This document shows positions 45,039-53,799 of a DNA stretch of 64,000 bases, one piece after another. Source of the stretch: DASVRZ01 sp038230215 (lineage in GTDB: Bacteria > Verrucomicrobiota > Verrucomicrobiia > Chthoniobacterales > DASVRZ01); contig JBBRNR010000009.1 of NCBI GenBank assembly GCA_038230215.1, positions 62,001 through 126,000 on the forward strand, read 5' to 3'. Below the pieces are notes generated by a model that saw only the letters and a program-made list of their open reading frames with translations, ran no database searches and was not told the origin of the DNA. The first letter of the stretch is position 1. The number at the start of each line of letters is the position of its first letter. The position numbers and the translations under genes were made by a program.

Positions 45039-46307
45039 CTAAAGCACGAACGTCTGCGCACGGCTCGGGCCGACGCTGACGATGCTGAGTCGGGCCTCGG
45101 TCAATTCAGCGATGCGGTTGAGGTAATTTTGCGCCTCGCTGGGGAGTTCGGCGAAGGATTGCACCTGTTCGGTGGAGCATTGCCAGCCGGGCATCGACTC
45201 ATAGACGGGTTCGCATTTTTCCAGTTGGGCGACGTCGGAGGGCGGCACTTGGAGGATCTCGCCGTGAAAGAGATAACCGCAGCAAATGTGGAGCGTCTCG
45301 ACGGTGTCGAGTCCGTCGAGATTGGTCACGGCGAGGTCGTCGATGCCGTTGATCATGGTGGCGTAACGCGTGGCCACGGCATCGAACCAGCCGCAGCGGC
45401 GGGCGCGTCCGGTGGTGGAGCCGTATTCGCGGCCCATGCCGTGGAGGAGATCGGAGACTTCAGCCGACTCCGAGGGAAATGGGCCTTCGCCGACACGGGT
45501 CATGTAGGCTTTCATGACGCCGAAGACGCGGTCCATGCGATGCGGCGGCACGCCGGAGCCGGTGCAGGCGCCGCCCGCTGTGGTGTTGGAACTCGTGACG
45601 TAAGGATAAGTGCCGTGGTCGAGGTCGAGGAAGGTGCCTTGGGCGCCCTCGAAGAGGATGTTTTTGCCCGCGCGAATGGCTTCGTGCAGGTAAACGACGG
45701 TGTTGGCAACGAACGGACGGAGGCGTTCCGCAGCTGCGAGGTAAGCGTCGAGAATCGATTGGAACTCGACTGTCTCCGCGCCGAATGCTTTCAAGACCTG
45801 GTTGTTTTCCTCAACGCGGAGGGCGAGCTTTTCCGCAAAAACCTCGGGCTGCATGAGGTCGCAGATGCGGAGTCCGACGCGGGCGGCCTTGTCGCCGTAG
45901 GCTGGGCCGATGCCTCGTTTGGTGGTGCCGATTTTATTTTTGCCCTTCAAGACTTCACGCTGCTCGTCGATGAGGCGGTGATACGGGAAAACGAGGTGCG
46001 CGCAGTCGCTGATGAAGAGGTTGCCATCGACGGCCATGCCTTTTTCGGCGAGTCCGTCGAGTTCCTTGACGAGCGCGACGGGGTCGATGACGACGCCGTT
46101 GCCGATGACGCAGACTTTTTCGCGTCGCAGGATGCCCGACGGGATGAGGTGGAGAACGTATTTCGTTTCGCCGAGAACGACGGTGTGGCCAGCGTTGTTG
46201 CCGCCCTGGCTGCGAACGACGATGTCGGCGTCCTCGGTGAGGAAATCGATGATTTTGCCTTTGCCTTCGTCGCCCCATTGAGCGCCGACGAGAATTGTAT
46301 TTGCCAT
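45039..46307 (-). CDS. purA: Adenylosuccinate synthetase
   Basis: PurA joins IMP and aspartate with GTP in AMP synthesis. The 422-residue protein starts with the P-loop-like VGAQWGDEGKGKIIDFL (residues 6-22), with catalytic Asp13. It also has GNNAGHTVV (catalytic His), GTTKRGIGPAYGDKAAR, the FEGAQGTFLDLDHGTYPYV region and the GRARRCGWFDAVATRY signature. Length and motifs are complete. It is transcribed away from arsC. A hairpin lies in its leader region. Confidence 0.97.
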   Translation of the reverse strand: MANTILVGAQWGDEGKGKIIDFLTEDADIVVRSQGGNNAGHTVVLGETKYVLHLIPSGILRREKVCVIGNGVVIDPVALVKELDGLAEKGMAVDGNLFISDCAHLVFPYHRLIDEQREVLKGKNKIGTTKRGIGPAYGDKAARVGLRICDLMQPEVFAEKLALRVEENNQVLKAFGAETVEFQSILDAYLAAAERLRPFVANTVVYLHEAIRAGKNILFEGAQGTFLDLDHGTYPYVTSSNTTAGGACTGSGVPPHRMDRVFGVMKAYMTRVGEGPFPSESAEVSDLLHGMGREYGSTTGRARRCGWFDAVATRYATMINGIDDLAVTNLDGLDTVETLHICCGYLFHGEILQVPPSDVAQLEKCEPVYESMPGWQCSTEQVQSFAELPSEAQNYLNRIAELTEARLSIVSVGPSRAQTFVL

Positions 46308-46350
46308 GTGAGTTAGAGAGTAATGTGGAGACGCGCTGGGACGCTAAAGA

Positions 46351-46380
46351 GTCCCGACGGCCTGTGCGGCACATCGGGAC
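46351..46380 (-). promoter_or_regulatory. Hairpin in the purA upstream region
   Basis: GTCCCGA (46351-46357) and TCGGGAC (46374-46380) form a seven-pair stem around 16 bases that contain a second complementary pair (TGTGC/GCACA). It lies 44 bp upstream of the purA start in the 231-bp gap between divergent purA and arsC. It could be a regulatory or terminator-like stem; no T run supports termination strongly. The rest of the gap shows nothing I recognise. Confidence 0.35.
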
Positions 46381-46538
46381 TTGGCCGAAGCTAGGGAGAG
46401 ACGCGAAACCGCGCAAGCGCAATGTGTGTGAAAAGATGTCTTGTCTTATTTGGGTTTTCCCTTGTTCCGGCAGATGTGTCCCCGTATTGCTGGCAGAGTG
46501 CCATCGCGCCCCATACTCAACTTGAACTCTTAGAACTC

Positions 46539-46976
46539 ATGAAAAAGAAAGTCCTCTTCGTTTGCATTCATAATAGCGCCCGCAGCCAGATGGCCGAGGC
46601 CTGGCTGAATCATCTTTGTCCCGATGCCTTTGAAGCTCAAAGCGCCGGGTTGGAGCCCGGCACCCTTAATCCGCTGGTTGTCGAAGTCATGCAGGAGGTG
46701 GGCATTGATATTTCCGGGAACAAAACCAAGAGCGTCTTGGATTTCTTCCGTGGTGGATCACTCTTCTGGTATGTGATCACTGTCTGCGATGAGACGAGCG
46801 CCGAGCGCTGCCCGATTTTTCCAGGCATTACCACGCGGTTGCACTGGGGTTTTCCTGATCCGTCGGCCCTCACTGGCACCCAAGAGGAGAAGCTGGCGGG
46901 AACGCGCGTCATCCGCGACACGATTCGCGCCCGGGTCGAGGCTTGGTGCGAGGAGATGTGCGGTGTGGAGGCCTAA
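46539..46976 (+). CDS. arsC: Thioredoxin-coupled arsenate reductase
   Basis: A 145-residue protein of the low-molecular-weight phosphatase fold. It has the CX5R loop CIHNSARS with nucleophile Cys9 and Arg15, and the redox cysteines Cys83 and Cys91 in TVCDETSAERCP, as in thioredoxin-dependent ArsC. It reduces arsenate to arsenite for export. I start at the ATG 46539, which gives the usual short N-terminus. No arsenite efflux gene or ArsR lies beside it, so detoxification would rely on distant genes. Confidence 0.93.
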   Translation: MKKKVLFVCIHNSARSQMAEAWLNHLCPDAFEAQSAGLEPGTLNPLVVEVMQEVGIDISGNKTKSVLDFFRGGSLFWYVITVCDETSAERCPIFPGITTRLHWGFPDPSALTGTQEEKLAGTRVIRDTIRARVEAWCEEMCGVEA

Positions 46977-47058
46977 TTCGCATCCCGCAAACTCGCGTGA
47001 GGGGCTCGTCCTACCTTTCGCTTGATTCCCCCTGCCCTTTGCCGTTCTCTCAGCGGGT

Positions 47059-48117
47059 ATGCCTATTGTGAGATTTTCTGGTCGCCTCAAGGGGAAGGAC
47101 GATCCCCAGCGCGAGGTGCGGTCGCGGTTGCTCTATCTCCTTTTTCGCGCGGGCTGGGACATTTACAATGCCAACGGCGACCAGCGCATCACGCTGCGCA
47201 ACATTGAGCGGAAAATCATCGAGTCCGATGCCTTTGTCTTCACGCCCGGGGCGTCGCTGGAGGATATGTTTAAGGCCACCTCGGTGCTGGTCGGCTACCA
47301 GACGCAGGACCCGCATCTTAATGGCAAGCCTACGCTCGTACTGGATGAGGACGGTTCGTGGGGAATGTATTACGCGCTGATGGATCATCTCCATGCAACA
47401 GGAATGATCCGGCAGGAATATCGTGAACTGCTCATCCCGGTAAAGTCGGCTCAGGAAGTGATCGAATGGCTCCAGTGTGATCCACCCACTGGCGACGCAA
47501 GACCGGAGTCGGACCCGGCTGACGATATTGCGCCGACTGATGCCACCGAGGATGTGGTGAACGGGATGCCGCCGCAAAACGTCTGTGTTTTCTGCTCCGC
47601 CAGCATTCGCACGCCCGAAGTCATCGCCGACGGTTATCGTCTAGGCAAGTCGCTCGCCGAGGCTGGGCTGGGCTGCATTTCCGGCGCAGGCAACAGCGGC
47701 GTGATGGGCTCGGTCGTGCGCGGCGCCATCGATACCGGCGGCTGGAGCGGCGGATCGAATGTCCCACACATTATTGAACTGGAAGGTCTGCCGGACGGCA
47801 TTAGTTGCTTCTGGCCACGGCCCGATATTTATCTGCGCATGGAGGTCATGATCCAGCGCTCGCAGGCGTTCGTCATTTTCCCCGGCGGCGCGGGGACGTT
47901 TCAGGAATTGCTCGCGCTCCTCATTCTGCATCAGCAAAATTCCAAGATTATGGAAGGCAAACCGGTGATTATTTTCAACCGCCTCATGGAGGACGGCACC
48001 CGTTTCTGGGGTCCGCTTTTCCCGCTGCTGGAAGCCGCTGGCGGCGGGGGCTTTTACACCGAAGTCACGGAGTTGGAGGATGTCGTCCCGACTGTGCGAC
48101 GGCTTCTCGGGAGTTAG
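47059..48117 (+). CDS. LOG-family protein with two Rossmann-like halves
   Basis: A 352-residue protein. The C-terminal half (about residues 175-350) is a LOG-type (lysine decarboxylase-like) domain: VCVFCSASIRTPE, SGAGNSGVMG and the phosphoribohydrolase motif FPGGAGTFQELL. The other active-site element, usually RKxxM, reads LRMEVM. The N-terminal half (GRLKGKDDPQ, FVFTPGASLEDMF) looks like a degenerate copy of the same fold. LOG enzymes release cytokinin bases from nucleotides in plants; bacterial ones such as PpnN cleave nucleotides. Which reaction applies here is open. bioF follows after three bases. Confidence 0.78.
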   Translation: MPIVRFSGRLKGKDDPQREVRSRLLYLLFRAGWDIYNANGDQRITLRNIERKIIESDAFVFTPGASLEDMFKATSVLVGYQTQDPHLNGKPTLVLDEDGSWGMYYALMDHLHATGMIRQEYRELLIPVKSAQEVIEWLQCDPPTGDARPESDPADDIAPTDATEDVVNGMPPQNVCVFCSASIRTPEVIADGYRLGKSLAEAGLGCISGAGNSGVMGSVVRGAIDTGGWSGGSNVPHIIELEGLPDGISCFWPRPDIYLRMEVMIQRSQAFVIFPGGAGTFQELLALLILHQQNSKIMEGKPVIIFNRLMEDGTRFWGPLFPLLEAAGGGGFYTEVTELEDVVPTVRRLLGS

Positions 48118-48120
48118 ATT

Positions 48121-49311
48121 ATGCTCACCGTCGCCGAACAGCTTGCCGAGATTCGTTCGCGCTCCCTTCATCGGAGTTTGAGGGAAATCGTCACGCCTCA
48201 GGGAAACGAAATCGAACTCGTCGGCAAGCGGCTGCTGAATTTTTCCTCCAATGACTATCTCGGTCTCGCCAGCGAACCCGCCCTGGCCAATGCGGCCCGC
48301 GAAGCGCTCGATCAATACGGCGTCGGAGCCGGAGCGTCGCGGCTGGTTTGCGGCACGCTGACTCCACACATTCAACTGGAGAAAACGCTGGCCGCTTTCA
48401 AGCGCACCGAGGCCGCGCTGACGTTTGCCAGTGGTCACGCCGCCGCGCTCGGAGCCGTCCAGTCGCTCGTCGGCAAACACGACGTCATCATTATCGACAA
48501 ACTTGCTCACGCCTGCCTGATCGATGCCGCAAGGTTGAGTCAGGCCGTGGTCCGCGTGTTTCCGCATAACCACCTGGGCAAACTCGAAAGCCATCTCGAA
48601 TGGGCTCGCGAGAACCACCCGGAGAGTCGTGTGCTCATCATCACGGAATCCATCTTCAGCATGGACGGAGATCACGCGCCGCTGGTCGAGATCGTCGCCT
48701 TGAAGCACAAATACCAGGCCTACCTGCTCGTCGATGAGGCGCACGCGGTCGGCATTCTGGGAGCGCACGGTCGCGGTCTGGCCGAGAAACTCGGAGTCGC
48801 CAGCAAGATCGACCTGCAAATGGGCACGCTGGGCAAGGCACTCGGCGTCAGCGGCGGCTACATTTGCGGCAGTCGCGTGATGATCGAACTGCTGGTGAAC
48901 CGCGCCCGGAGTTTCATTTTTTCCACCGCTGTTCCGCCGATGTTGGCCGCGGCGGCGACGGCAGCAGTGAATTTCGTCGCCTCTCCCGAAGGTGACGAAC
49001 GCCGCAAAACGCTCTGGCACAACATCCGCCACCTCGAAAAAGGTCTGCGCCAGATCGATCCGAACTATCCCGCCGCCACTTCTGCGATTCTCCCCTGGAT
49101 CGTGGGTGATGAGGAGGACGCAATGCTCCTGGCGCGATCGCTTTTCGAGGAGGGCTTCCACATTCCGGCAATCCGGTATCCAACTGTGGCCAAGGGTTCC
49201 GCCCGGCTCCGCATCACCGTAAACGCCCGGCACACGACGGCCCAGATCGACGCCCTCTGCAAAGCCCTCGGATGCCTCTGTCCGATGCCAATGGAAGTCG
49301 CTGAGGATTAG
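48121..49311 (+). CDS. bioF: 8-amino-7-oxononanoate synthase or related alpha-oxoamine synthase
   Basis: A 396-residue PLP enzyme of the alpha-oxoamine synthase family. It has FSSNDYLGLA, GVGAGASRLVCGT, SGHAAALGAVQSL, VDEAHAVGILGAHGRG and the PLP-binding Lys239 in GTLGKALGVSGGY. BioF condenses pimeloyl-ACP/CoA with alanine in biotin synthesis. Related enzymes (KBL, sphingolipid or heme synthases) share the motifs, but the presence of bioD in the window favours BioF. It starts 3 bp after the LOG gene, and the link between the two is unclear. Confidence 0.85.
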   Translation: MLTVAEQLAEIRSRSLHRSLREIVTPQGNEIELVGKRLLNFSSNDYLGLASEPALANAAREALDQYGVGAGASRLVCGTLTPHIQLEKTLAAFKRTEAALTFASGHAAALGAVQSLVGKHDVIIIDKLAHACLIDAARLSQAVVRVFPHNHLGKLESHLEWARENHPESRVLIITESIFSMDGDHAPLVEIVALKHKYQAYLLVDEAHAVGILGAHGRGLAEKLGVASKIDLQMGTLGKALGVSGGYICGSRVMIELLVNRARSFIFSTAVPPMLAAAATAAVNFVASPEGDERRKTLWHNIRHLEKGLRQIDPNYPAATSAILPWIVGDEEDAMLLARSLFEEGFHIPAIRYPTVAKGSARLRITVNARHTTAQIDALCKALGCLCPMPMEVAED

Positions 49312-49404
49312 TCGCCGTCCACGTAAACGCTCGGGTGACGACTTTAGGTCTCATCCTAGAAAGTGCTATGAAACTGCCCCGATCTGTGGATGTTTTCTCG
49401 CCCA

Positions 49405-51189
49405 ATGCCCGCCATCACCAACATTGCCGCCTACCGATTTACCCGACTGGAGGATCTGAAGTCGTTGCGCCAGCGTCTGCTCGATCGATGCCGGAGTTGG
49501 GATTTGAAAGGGACGATCCTGCTGAGCACCGAGGGGATCAATTTGTTCGTCGCCGGCGCACAGGATGCGGTCGAAAAACTAGTGGTCGAGTTGCATTCGA
49601 TTCACGGCTTGGAAACACTCTCGCCGAAATACAGCGAAAGCGATCACCAGCCGTTTTCGCGGATGCTCGTGCGAATCAAAAAGGAAATCATTTCCTTCGG
49701 AGTCGAGGGCATCGATCCGGGAACACGCACGTCGCCTAAGCTGCAGGCGCGAGAATTGAAGCGCTGGCTGGACGAGGGACGCCCGGTGACACTGCTCGAC
49801 ACGCGCAATGATTACGAAGTGAAGCTCGGGACTTTTCGCGGTGCGAAGGTGCTGGAGATCGACCACTTTCGTGAGTTCCCCGCGGCTGTGAGTGAGTTGC
49901 CTGCGGAGCTGAAGCAGACGCCGATCGTGATGTTTTGCACAGGCGGCATTCGTTGCGAAAAAGCCGGGCCCTACATGGAGCGCGAGGGATTTCAGAACAT
50001 CTTCCAACTCGACGGGGGCATCCTTAAATACTTCGAGGAAGTCGGCGGCGATCACTATGACGGCGAGTGTTTTGTCTTCGATCATCGCGTCGGAGTCGAT
50101 CCAGGTTTGCGCGAGACGGACTCGGCGATTTGCTTCGTCTGCCAGACGCCGCTCGACGTAACGGACCAGCAGGATGCGCGGTTTGTGCCGAATGTAAGCT
50201 GCCCGTATTGCCACAAAAACAGCGACGAGGAAATGGCGGCGAATATCGCGCTGCATGAGGCGGCGATTCGGAAATGCACCACTCCCCTGCCCGGCTCGCA
50301 GCCCTACATGAACAAACGGCCACTGAACATTCCTGCCGATTACGATGGAACTCCGCTGCTCGCCGCGCTCTGCGAAATTTTCCCCCATGTGTCGCAGGAG
50401 AAATGGTCGGAGATCGTGGGTCGGGGAAGTTTTCATTCACCGAATGGTGAGACCGCCACGGCGAATCAGATTGTGCGCGCCGGGGAACGCTACACGCGGA
50501 TCACGCCAGGCACTGTCGAGCCTGAGGTGAATGCCAGCATCCGCATTCTGCATGAGGACGAGGCGATTGTCGTTCTGGAGAAACCGGCACCGCTGCCGAT
50601 GCACCCGGGCGGACGTTTCAACCGGAATACGCTCCAGTTTATTTTGAATGCCGCCTACGCGCCGCAGAAAATTCAGGCCGCGCACCGGCTCGATGCGAAC
50701 ACCACTGGACTGATCGTTTGCACGCGCACACGGCATTTTGCGAAGCTGCTCCAACCGCAATTCACCCGTGGCGAAGTGAAGAAAACCTATCTCGCACGCG
50801 TGCAGGGTCATCCGACGGCGGAGACATTTTTCTGCGATGCTCCCATTGGAATGGAAGTCGGCCCTGCGGGTTCACGCGAGATTGACGAAGTGGCCGGCCA
50901 GATGGCGCGGACGGATTTCCAGGTTCTCAGCCGACTCGCGGACGGCACGACTTTACTGGAGGCCAATCCTGTGACCGGACGAACCCATCAAATCCGGCTG
51001 CATCTCTGGAAGCGCGGTTTTCCCATCTGCGGCGACGCGACCTATCTGGCAGACGGAACTACCGGAGATACGCAGACATTACCGCCAGATGCGCCTCCGC
51101 TCTGCTTGCACTCGTGGCGGCTCTCGTTTTGTCATCCGTTGACGGGTGCCGAGATGAGCTTCGAGACTGTGAAACCAGACTGGGCCTAA
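49405..51189 (+). CDS. Fusion of TrhO-type tRNA hydroxylase (rhodanese) and RluA-family pseudouridine synthase
   Basis: A 594-residue protein. The first 320 residues match TrhO/YceA, which hydroxylates U34 of tRNA: LKGTILLSTEGINLFVAG at the acylphosphatase-like start, then a rhodanese domain with the active loop CTGGIRCEKAGPYM (Cys178, Cys184), and a C-terminal Cys-rich segment (CFVCQTPL and CPYCHK). From about residue 325 a RluA-type pseudouridine synthase follows, with AAHRLDANTTGLIVCTRT (catalytic Asp430), VKKTYLARVQG and GRTHQIRLHLW. Both catalytic sites look complete. The ATG at 49405 is chosen, with another at 49390 in frame. Combining two RNA-modifying activities in one chain is unusual. 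Confidence 0.9.
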   Translation: MPAITNIAAYRFTRLEDLKSLRQRLLDRCRSWDLKGTILLSTEGINLFVAGAQDAVEKLVVELHSIHGLETLSPKYSESDHQPFSRMLVRIKKEIISFGVEGIDPGTRTSPKLQARELKRWLDEGRPVTLLDTRNDYEVKLGTFRGAKVLEIDHFREFPAAVSELPAELKQTPIVMFCTGGIRCEKAGPYMEREGFQNIFQLDGGILKYFEEVGGDHYDGECFVFDHRVGVDPGLRETDSAICFVCQTPLDVTDQQDARFVPNVSCPYCHKNSDEEMAANIALHEAAIRKCTTPLPGSQPYMNKRPLNIPADYDGTPLLAALCEIFPHVSQEKWSEIVGRGSFHSPNGETATANQIVRAGERYTRITPGTVEPEVNASIRILHEDEAIVVLEKPAPLPMHPGGRFNRNTLQFILNAAYAPQKIQAAHRLDANTTGLIVCTRTRHFAKLLQPQFTRGEVKKTYLARVQGHPTAETFFCDAPIGMEVGPAGSREIDEVAGQMARTDFQVLSRLADGTTLLEANPVTGRTHQIRLHLWKRGFPICGDATYLADGTTGDTQTLPPDAPPLCLHSWRLSFCHPLTGAEMSFETVKPDWA

Positions 51190-51373
51190 TAAGTGGATCG
51201 ACACAGTTTTCATGGCATGTGGGCACCGAATCAGAGTCATCCTCATATTTGAGAAATATTCGAGTTCCATTCAGATAGAAATATGAAGGCTTTTTCCTCA
51301 GTAAAGTCTGTTGGAGTTCATTATTTGCGTCTCATTTATGCGAGTTGGCGCGGCTCTAGCTTTATAAGAAACC

Positions 51374-51868
51374 ATGAAAGGTTTCCCCTCCCACTCACTT
51401 CGGTCGCTACTTCTTTTGGCAGTGGCGTTTACCATGCAAGCTTGCTCTTCGATCTCCGGCCCCCGCGGATCGGTCACTTTCGGACGGGCCCATGCTCCAG
51501 CCGAGGCTCCGACTCCGGTTGTGGCCGCGATTCACGCTGGCAATCGCATTTCTGGCAAACCTTACAAATGGGGCGGCGGCCACGGTAGTTTCGATGATTC
51601 GGGCTACGATTGCTCAGGCACAGTCAGCTACGCGCTGGGCCGGGCTGGATTGTTGTCTTCGCCGATGGATTCCAAATCGCTGATGAACTACGGCGAAAGC
51701 GGGCGCGGTCGTTGGATCACGGTTTACGCTCGCAGCGGACACGCCTTCATGGTCGTCGCCGGGATTCGCCTCGATACTACCGGCAATCACGGCAACGACG
51801 GCCCCGGCTGGCGTGGAAATGCACGATCCCTGAGCGGTTTCGTGGCGCGTCATCCCGCTGGTCTGTAA
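51374..51868 (+). CDS. NlpC/P60-type lipoprotein
   Basis: A 164-residue protein with a lipoprotein signal (lipobox MQAC, Cys24). Its small papain-like domain has GKPYKWGGGHG, the nucleophile Cys80 in YDCSGTVSYALG and His123 in RSGHAFMVVAG. NlpC/P60 enzymes cut peptidoglycan stem peptides; the loop after the Cys is shorter than in classical members. It acts in the periplasm or at the cell surface. The 184 bp upstream are AT-rich and may contain its promoter, but I cannot fix -35/-10 boxes. Confidence 0.8.
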   Translation: MKGFPSHSLRSLLLLAVAFTMQACSSISGPRGSVTFGRAHAPAEAPTPVVAAIHAGNRISGKPYKWGGGHGSFDDSGYDCSGTVSYALGRAGLLSSPMDSKSLMNYGESGRGRWITVYARSGHAFMVVAGIRLDTTGNHGNDGPGWRGNARSLSGFVARHPAGL

Positions 51869-51901
51869 ATTTCTCCGCGAAATAAACTGGCCGTTCGCGG
51901 T

Positions 51902-52114
51902 ATGCGAGATGAATCTTTCGCGATGCTGAAACTACAACAAGGCCAGGTCTGGCAACAGGGCGAGACGTTCATCCGCATCACGCAACTGGAGCGTATGTCG
52001 GTCGATTACAAAGCCATGGAAAGCCTCACCTCGGGCACGGGCAAAGTGCAGAAAGCCACGAAAAAAGAATTCTGCCGGATGATCAAAGGCGCCACTTTGC
52101 TGCCATCTTCCTGA
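51902..52114 (+). CDS. Small hypothetical protein
   Basis: A 70-residue protein. The segment LKLQQGQVWQQGETFIRITQLERMSVDYKA-type region (in two runs of about 15 residues) suggests a small beta-barrel fold, followed by a basic helix (GKVQKATKKEFCRMIKGA). It may begin at the second ATG (51923), where the conserved-looking part starts. Its last 32 bp overlap the 3' end of the convergent tag gene. No function can be given. Confidence 0.5.
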   Translation: MRDESFAMLKLQQGQVWQQGETFIRITQLERMSVDYKAMESLTSGTGKVQKATKKEFCRMIKGATLLPSS

Positions 52115-52679
52115 CTGGCTCCCGTCGAAAACAAGTGGGCGAATGGTCGTTCACCATGCCTACGGCCTGCATGAAGGCATAACAAATCGTCGAGCCGACA
52201 AACGTGAAATCGAGCTTTTTCAACGCGCGGCTCATCTCGTCGCTCGCCTCGGTGCGCGTGGGATAATCGCCCTCATTTTGCAGCGGCACTCCGCCAGCAA
52301 ACGTCCAGAGATACCGGGCAAAAGTAGCGAGATCGCCACCGAACTCTGCCTGCAACGCACGCGCGTTTCGAACCACACCACGGACTTTCAGCCGATTGCG
52401 GATGATTCCTGGATTCAACAACGCCGCTGCAATCTGTTCCTCTGACCAATCAACCAGCCTTGCAGGATCGAAATTTTCAAAGACCGCGCGGTAAGTCGGA
52501 CGTTTACTCAATACCGTGCGCCAGCTCAGGCCGGCTTGCGCGCCTTCCAGATTGAGCATCTCGAAAAGCAGGCGACCATCGTGAACCGGCACGCCCCATT
52601 CCTCATCGTGATACGCCTCGTAAAGTGTATCACCAGGCGGACACCAGGGACAACGTGCGTGCTGCATTTTTTCGCTCAT
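52083..52679 (-). CDS. tag: DNA-3-methyladenine glycosylase I
   Basis: Tag removes 3-methyladenine from alkylated DNA. The 198-residue protein begins with RCPWCPPGDTLYEAYHDEEWG, a 21-residue region containing the zinc-ligand Cys and His24. It has LEGAQAGLSWRTVL with the conserved catalytic-pocket residues, NPGIIRNRLKV and FVGSTICYAFMQAVGMVNDH, with His179 and Cys183 closing the zinc site. Length is right for the family. It converges with the small plus-strand gene and overlaps it by 32 bp, and diverges from the DUF2237 gene by 96 bp. Confidence 0.93.
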   Translation of the reverse strand: MSEKMQHARCPWCPPGDTLYEAYHDEEWGVPVHDGRLLFEMLNLEGAQAGLSWRTVLSKRPTYRAVFENFDPARLVDWSEEQIAAALLNPGIIRNRLKVRGVVRNARALQAEFGGDLATFARYLWTFAGGVPLQNEGDYPTRTEASDEMSRALKKLDFTFVGSTICYAFMQAVGMVNDHSPTCFRREPVRKMAAKWRL

Positions 52680-52775
52680 GGTGAATCGAGTCTAACTCGA
52701 CCGTGGCCGCTGTAAATTCCGCGTCCTGAGCAAATGGAGGATTGAATCAGCCATTCCTCCTGATAATCTTACGGC

Positions 52776-53135
52776 ATGCCCTCGAATGTTTTCGGCGACT
52801 CTTTGGAATGCTGCTGCACCAACCCGCTAACGGGATACTATCGCGACGGATTCTGCCACACCGGACCCGGCGACGTGGGCCTGCATACCGTCTGCGTGGT
52901 GGTCACGGATGAGTTTCTGGAGTTTAGCCAAAATCAAGGTAACGACCTCACCACTCCCATGCCGGAGTATCAGTTTCCGGGATTGAAAGCGGGCGATAAA
53001 TGGTGTCTCTGCGTCACCCGCTGGGTCGAGGCGCTGGAGGAAAATATGGCCCCGCCCGTCGTTCTGGCAGCGACCCATGCGAGCGCCTTGGAATTTATCA
53101 GTCTGGAAGAATTGCAAACCCACGCCATCGACTAA
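52776..53135 (+). CDS. DUF2237 family protein
   Basis: A 119-residue protein of the DUF2237 family. It has NVFGDSLECCCTNPLTGYYRDG near the start (22 residues split here as NVFGDSLECC and CTNPLTGYYRDG), CHTGPGDVGLHTVC, FLEFSQNQGNDLTTPMPEY and LKAGDKWCLCVTRW. The many conserved cysteines suggest metal or redox binding, but no role has been established. It is one base before the prepilin-like gene and probably in the same transcript. Confidence 0.88.
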   Translation: MPSNVFGDSLECCCTNPLTGYYRDGFCHTGPGDVGLHTVCVVVTDEFLEFSQNQGNDLTTPMPEYQFPGLKAGDKWCLCVTRWVEALEENMAPPVVLAATHASALEFISLEELQTHAID

Positions 53136-53136
53136 C

Positions 53137-53796
53137 ATGCCATCGTCTTCTCCCCGGAAGAAACAACTACGAGCTTTCACACTCATCGAGCTGCTGGTCG
53201 TCATGGTCATTATCGGCGTGCTGGCGGCTATATTGATTCCAGTCCTGTCCAAAACTAAACTAAGTTCAAAACAAAGCGCCTGCCTTTCCAACATGCGGCA
53301 ACTGGCTATCGCCTTCCATCTTTACACAGGCGATCACGACTACGATCTCCCCGGACGGGTGAATGTGCCGGGACAGGATAAATGGCCGAGGTTGCTCTAC
53401 GAATACACGAAGACGACAAAAGTTTTCACTGCTCCCGGCATCGACGACAACACCGGTGAAAACTTAGATCTCCTCTCGAATAGTTCTAACAACACTAGCT
53501 TCATCATGAACGGTTACAACGATCTCGGTGCCTATGGAGATCCCAACTTCAAAGTCAAAATCATCAGTATCCCCTCGCCCGCCCAAACCATTTTGTTAGG
53601 AATGCCGTATGCCCGCGATGCCAACTTTTACATGGACTACGATGAGAATAATCATGGGACGATTCTTAATCTACAGGCTTACGGACCAGGCTCCAACTAC
53701 GTGTTCGCCGATGGATCAGCGCGCTTCATCAAGAAGAGCGACTACCAGCCGATCATGTGGGCCGTGGATAAAACTTACACTGTGCCCGGGCAGTAA
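53137..53796 (+). CDS. Prepilin-like N-methylation domain protein
   Basis: A 219-residue protein with a type IV prepilin signal: KKQLRAFTLIELLVVMVII, cleavage before Phe with the Glu at +5, then a hydrophobic helix. The body has the SACLSNMRQLAIAFHLYTGD segment and GSNYVFADGSARFIKKSDY near the end, the pattern of DUF1559-like/H-X9-DG pseudopilins abundant in Planctomycetes and Verrucomicrobia. Such proteins are secreted through type II-like systems and may build surface fibres. I start at ATG 53137, two codons after the previous stop in register. It converges on the DUF2851 gene. Confidence 0.87.
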   Translation: MPSSSPRKKQLRAFTLIELLVVMVIIGVLAAILIPVLSKTKLSSKQSACLSNMRQLAIAFHLYTGDHDYDLPGRVNVPGQDKWPRLLYEYTKTTKVFTAPGIDDNTGENLDLLSNSSNNTSFIMNGYNDLGAYGDPNFKVKIISIPSPAQTILLGMPYARDANFYMDYDENNHGTILNLQAYGPGSNYVFADGSARFIKKSDYQPIMWAVDKTYTVPGQ

Positions 53797-53799
53797 CAG

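Noticed and set aside
45129..46316. Long plus-strand open frame inside purA
   Set aside because: Antisense shadow of purA, which carries all family motifs.
46308..46538. Purine riboswitch upstream of purA
   Set aside because: The region has one simple hairpin but not the three-way junction and conserved loop bases of that riboswitch.
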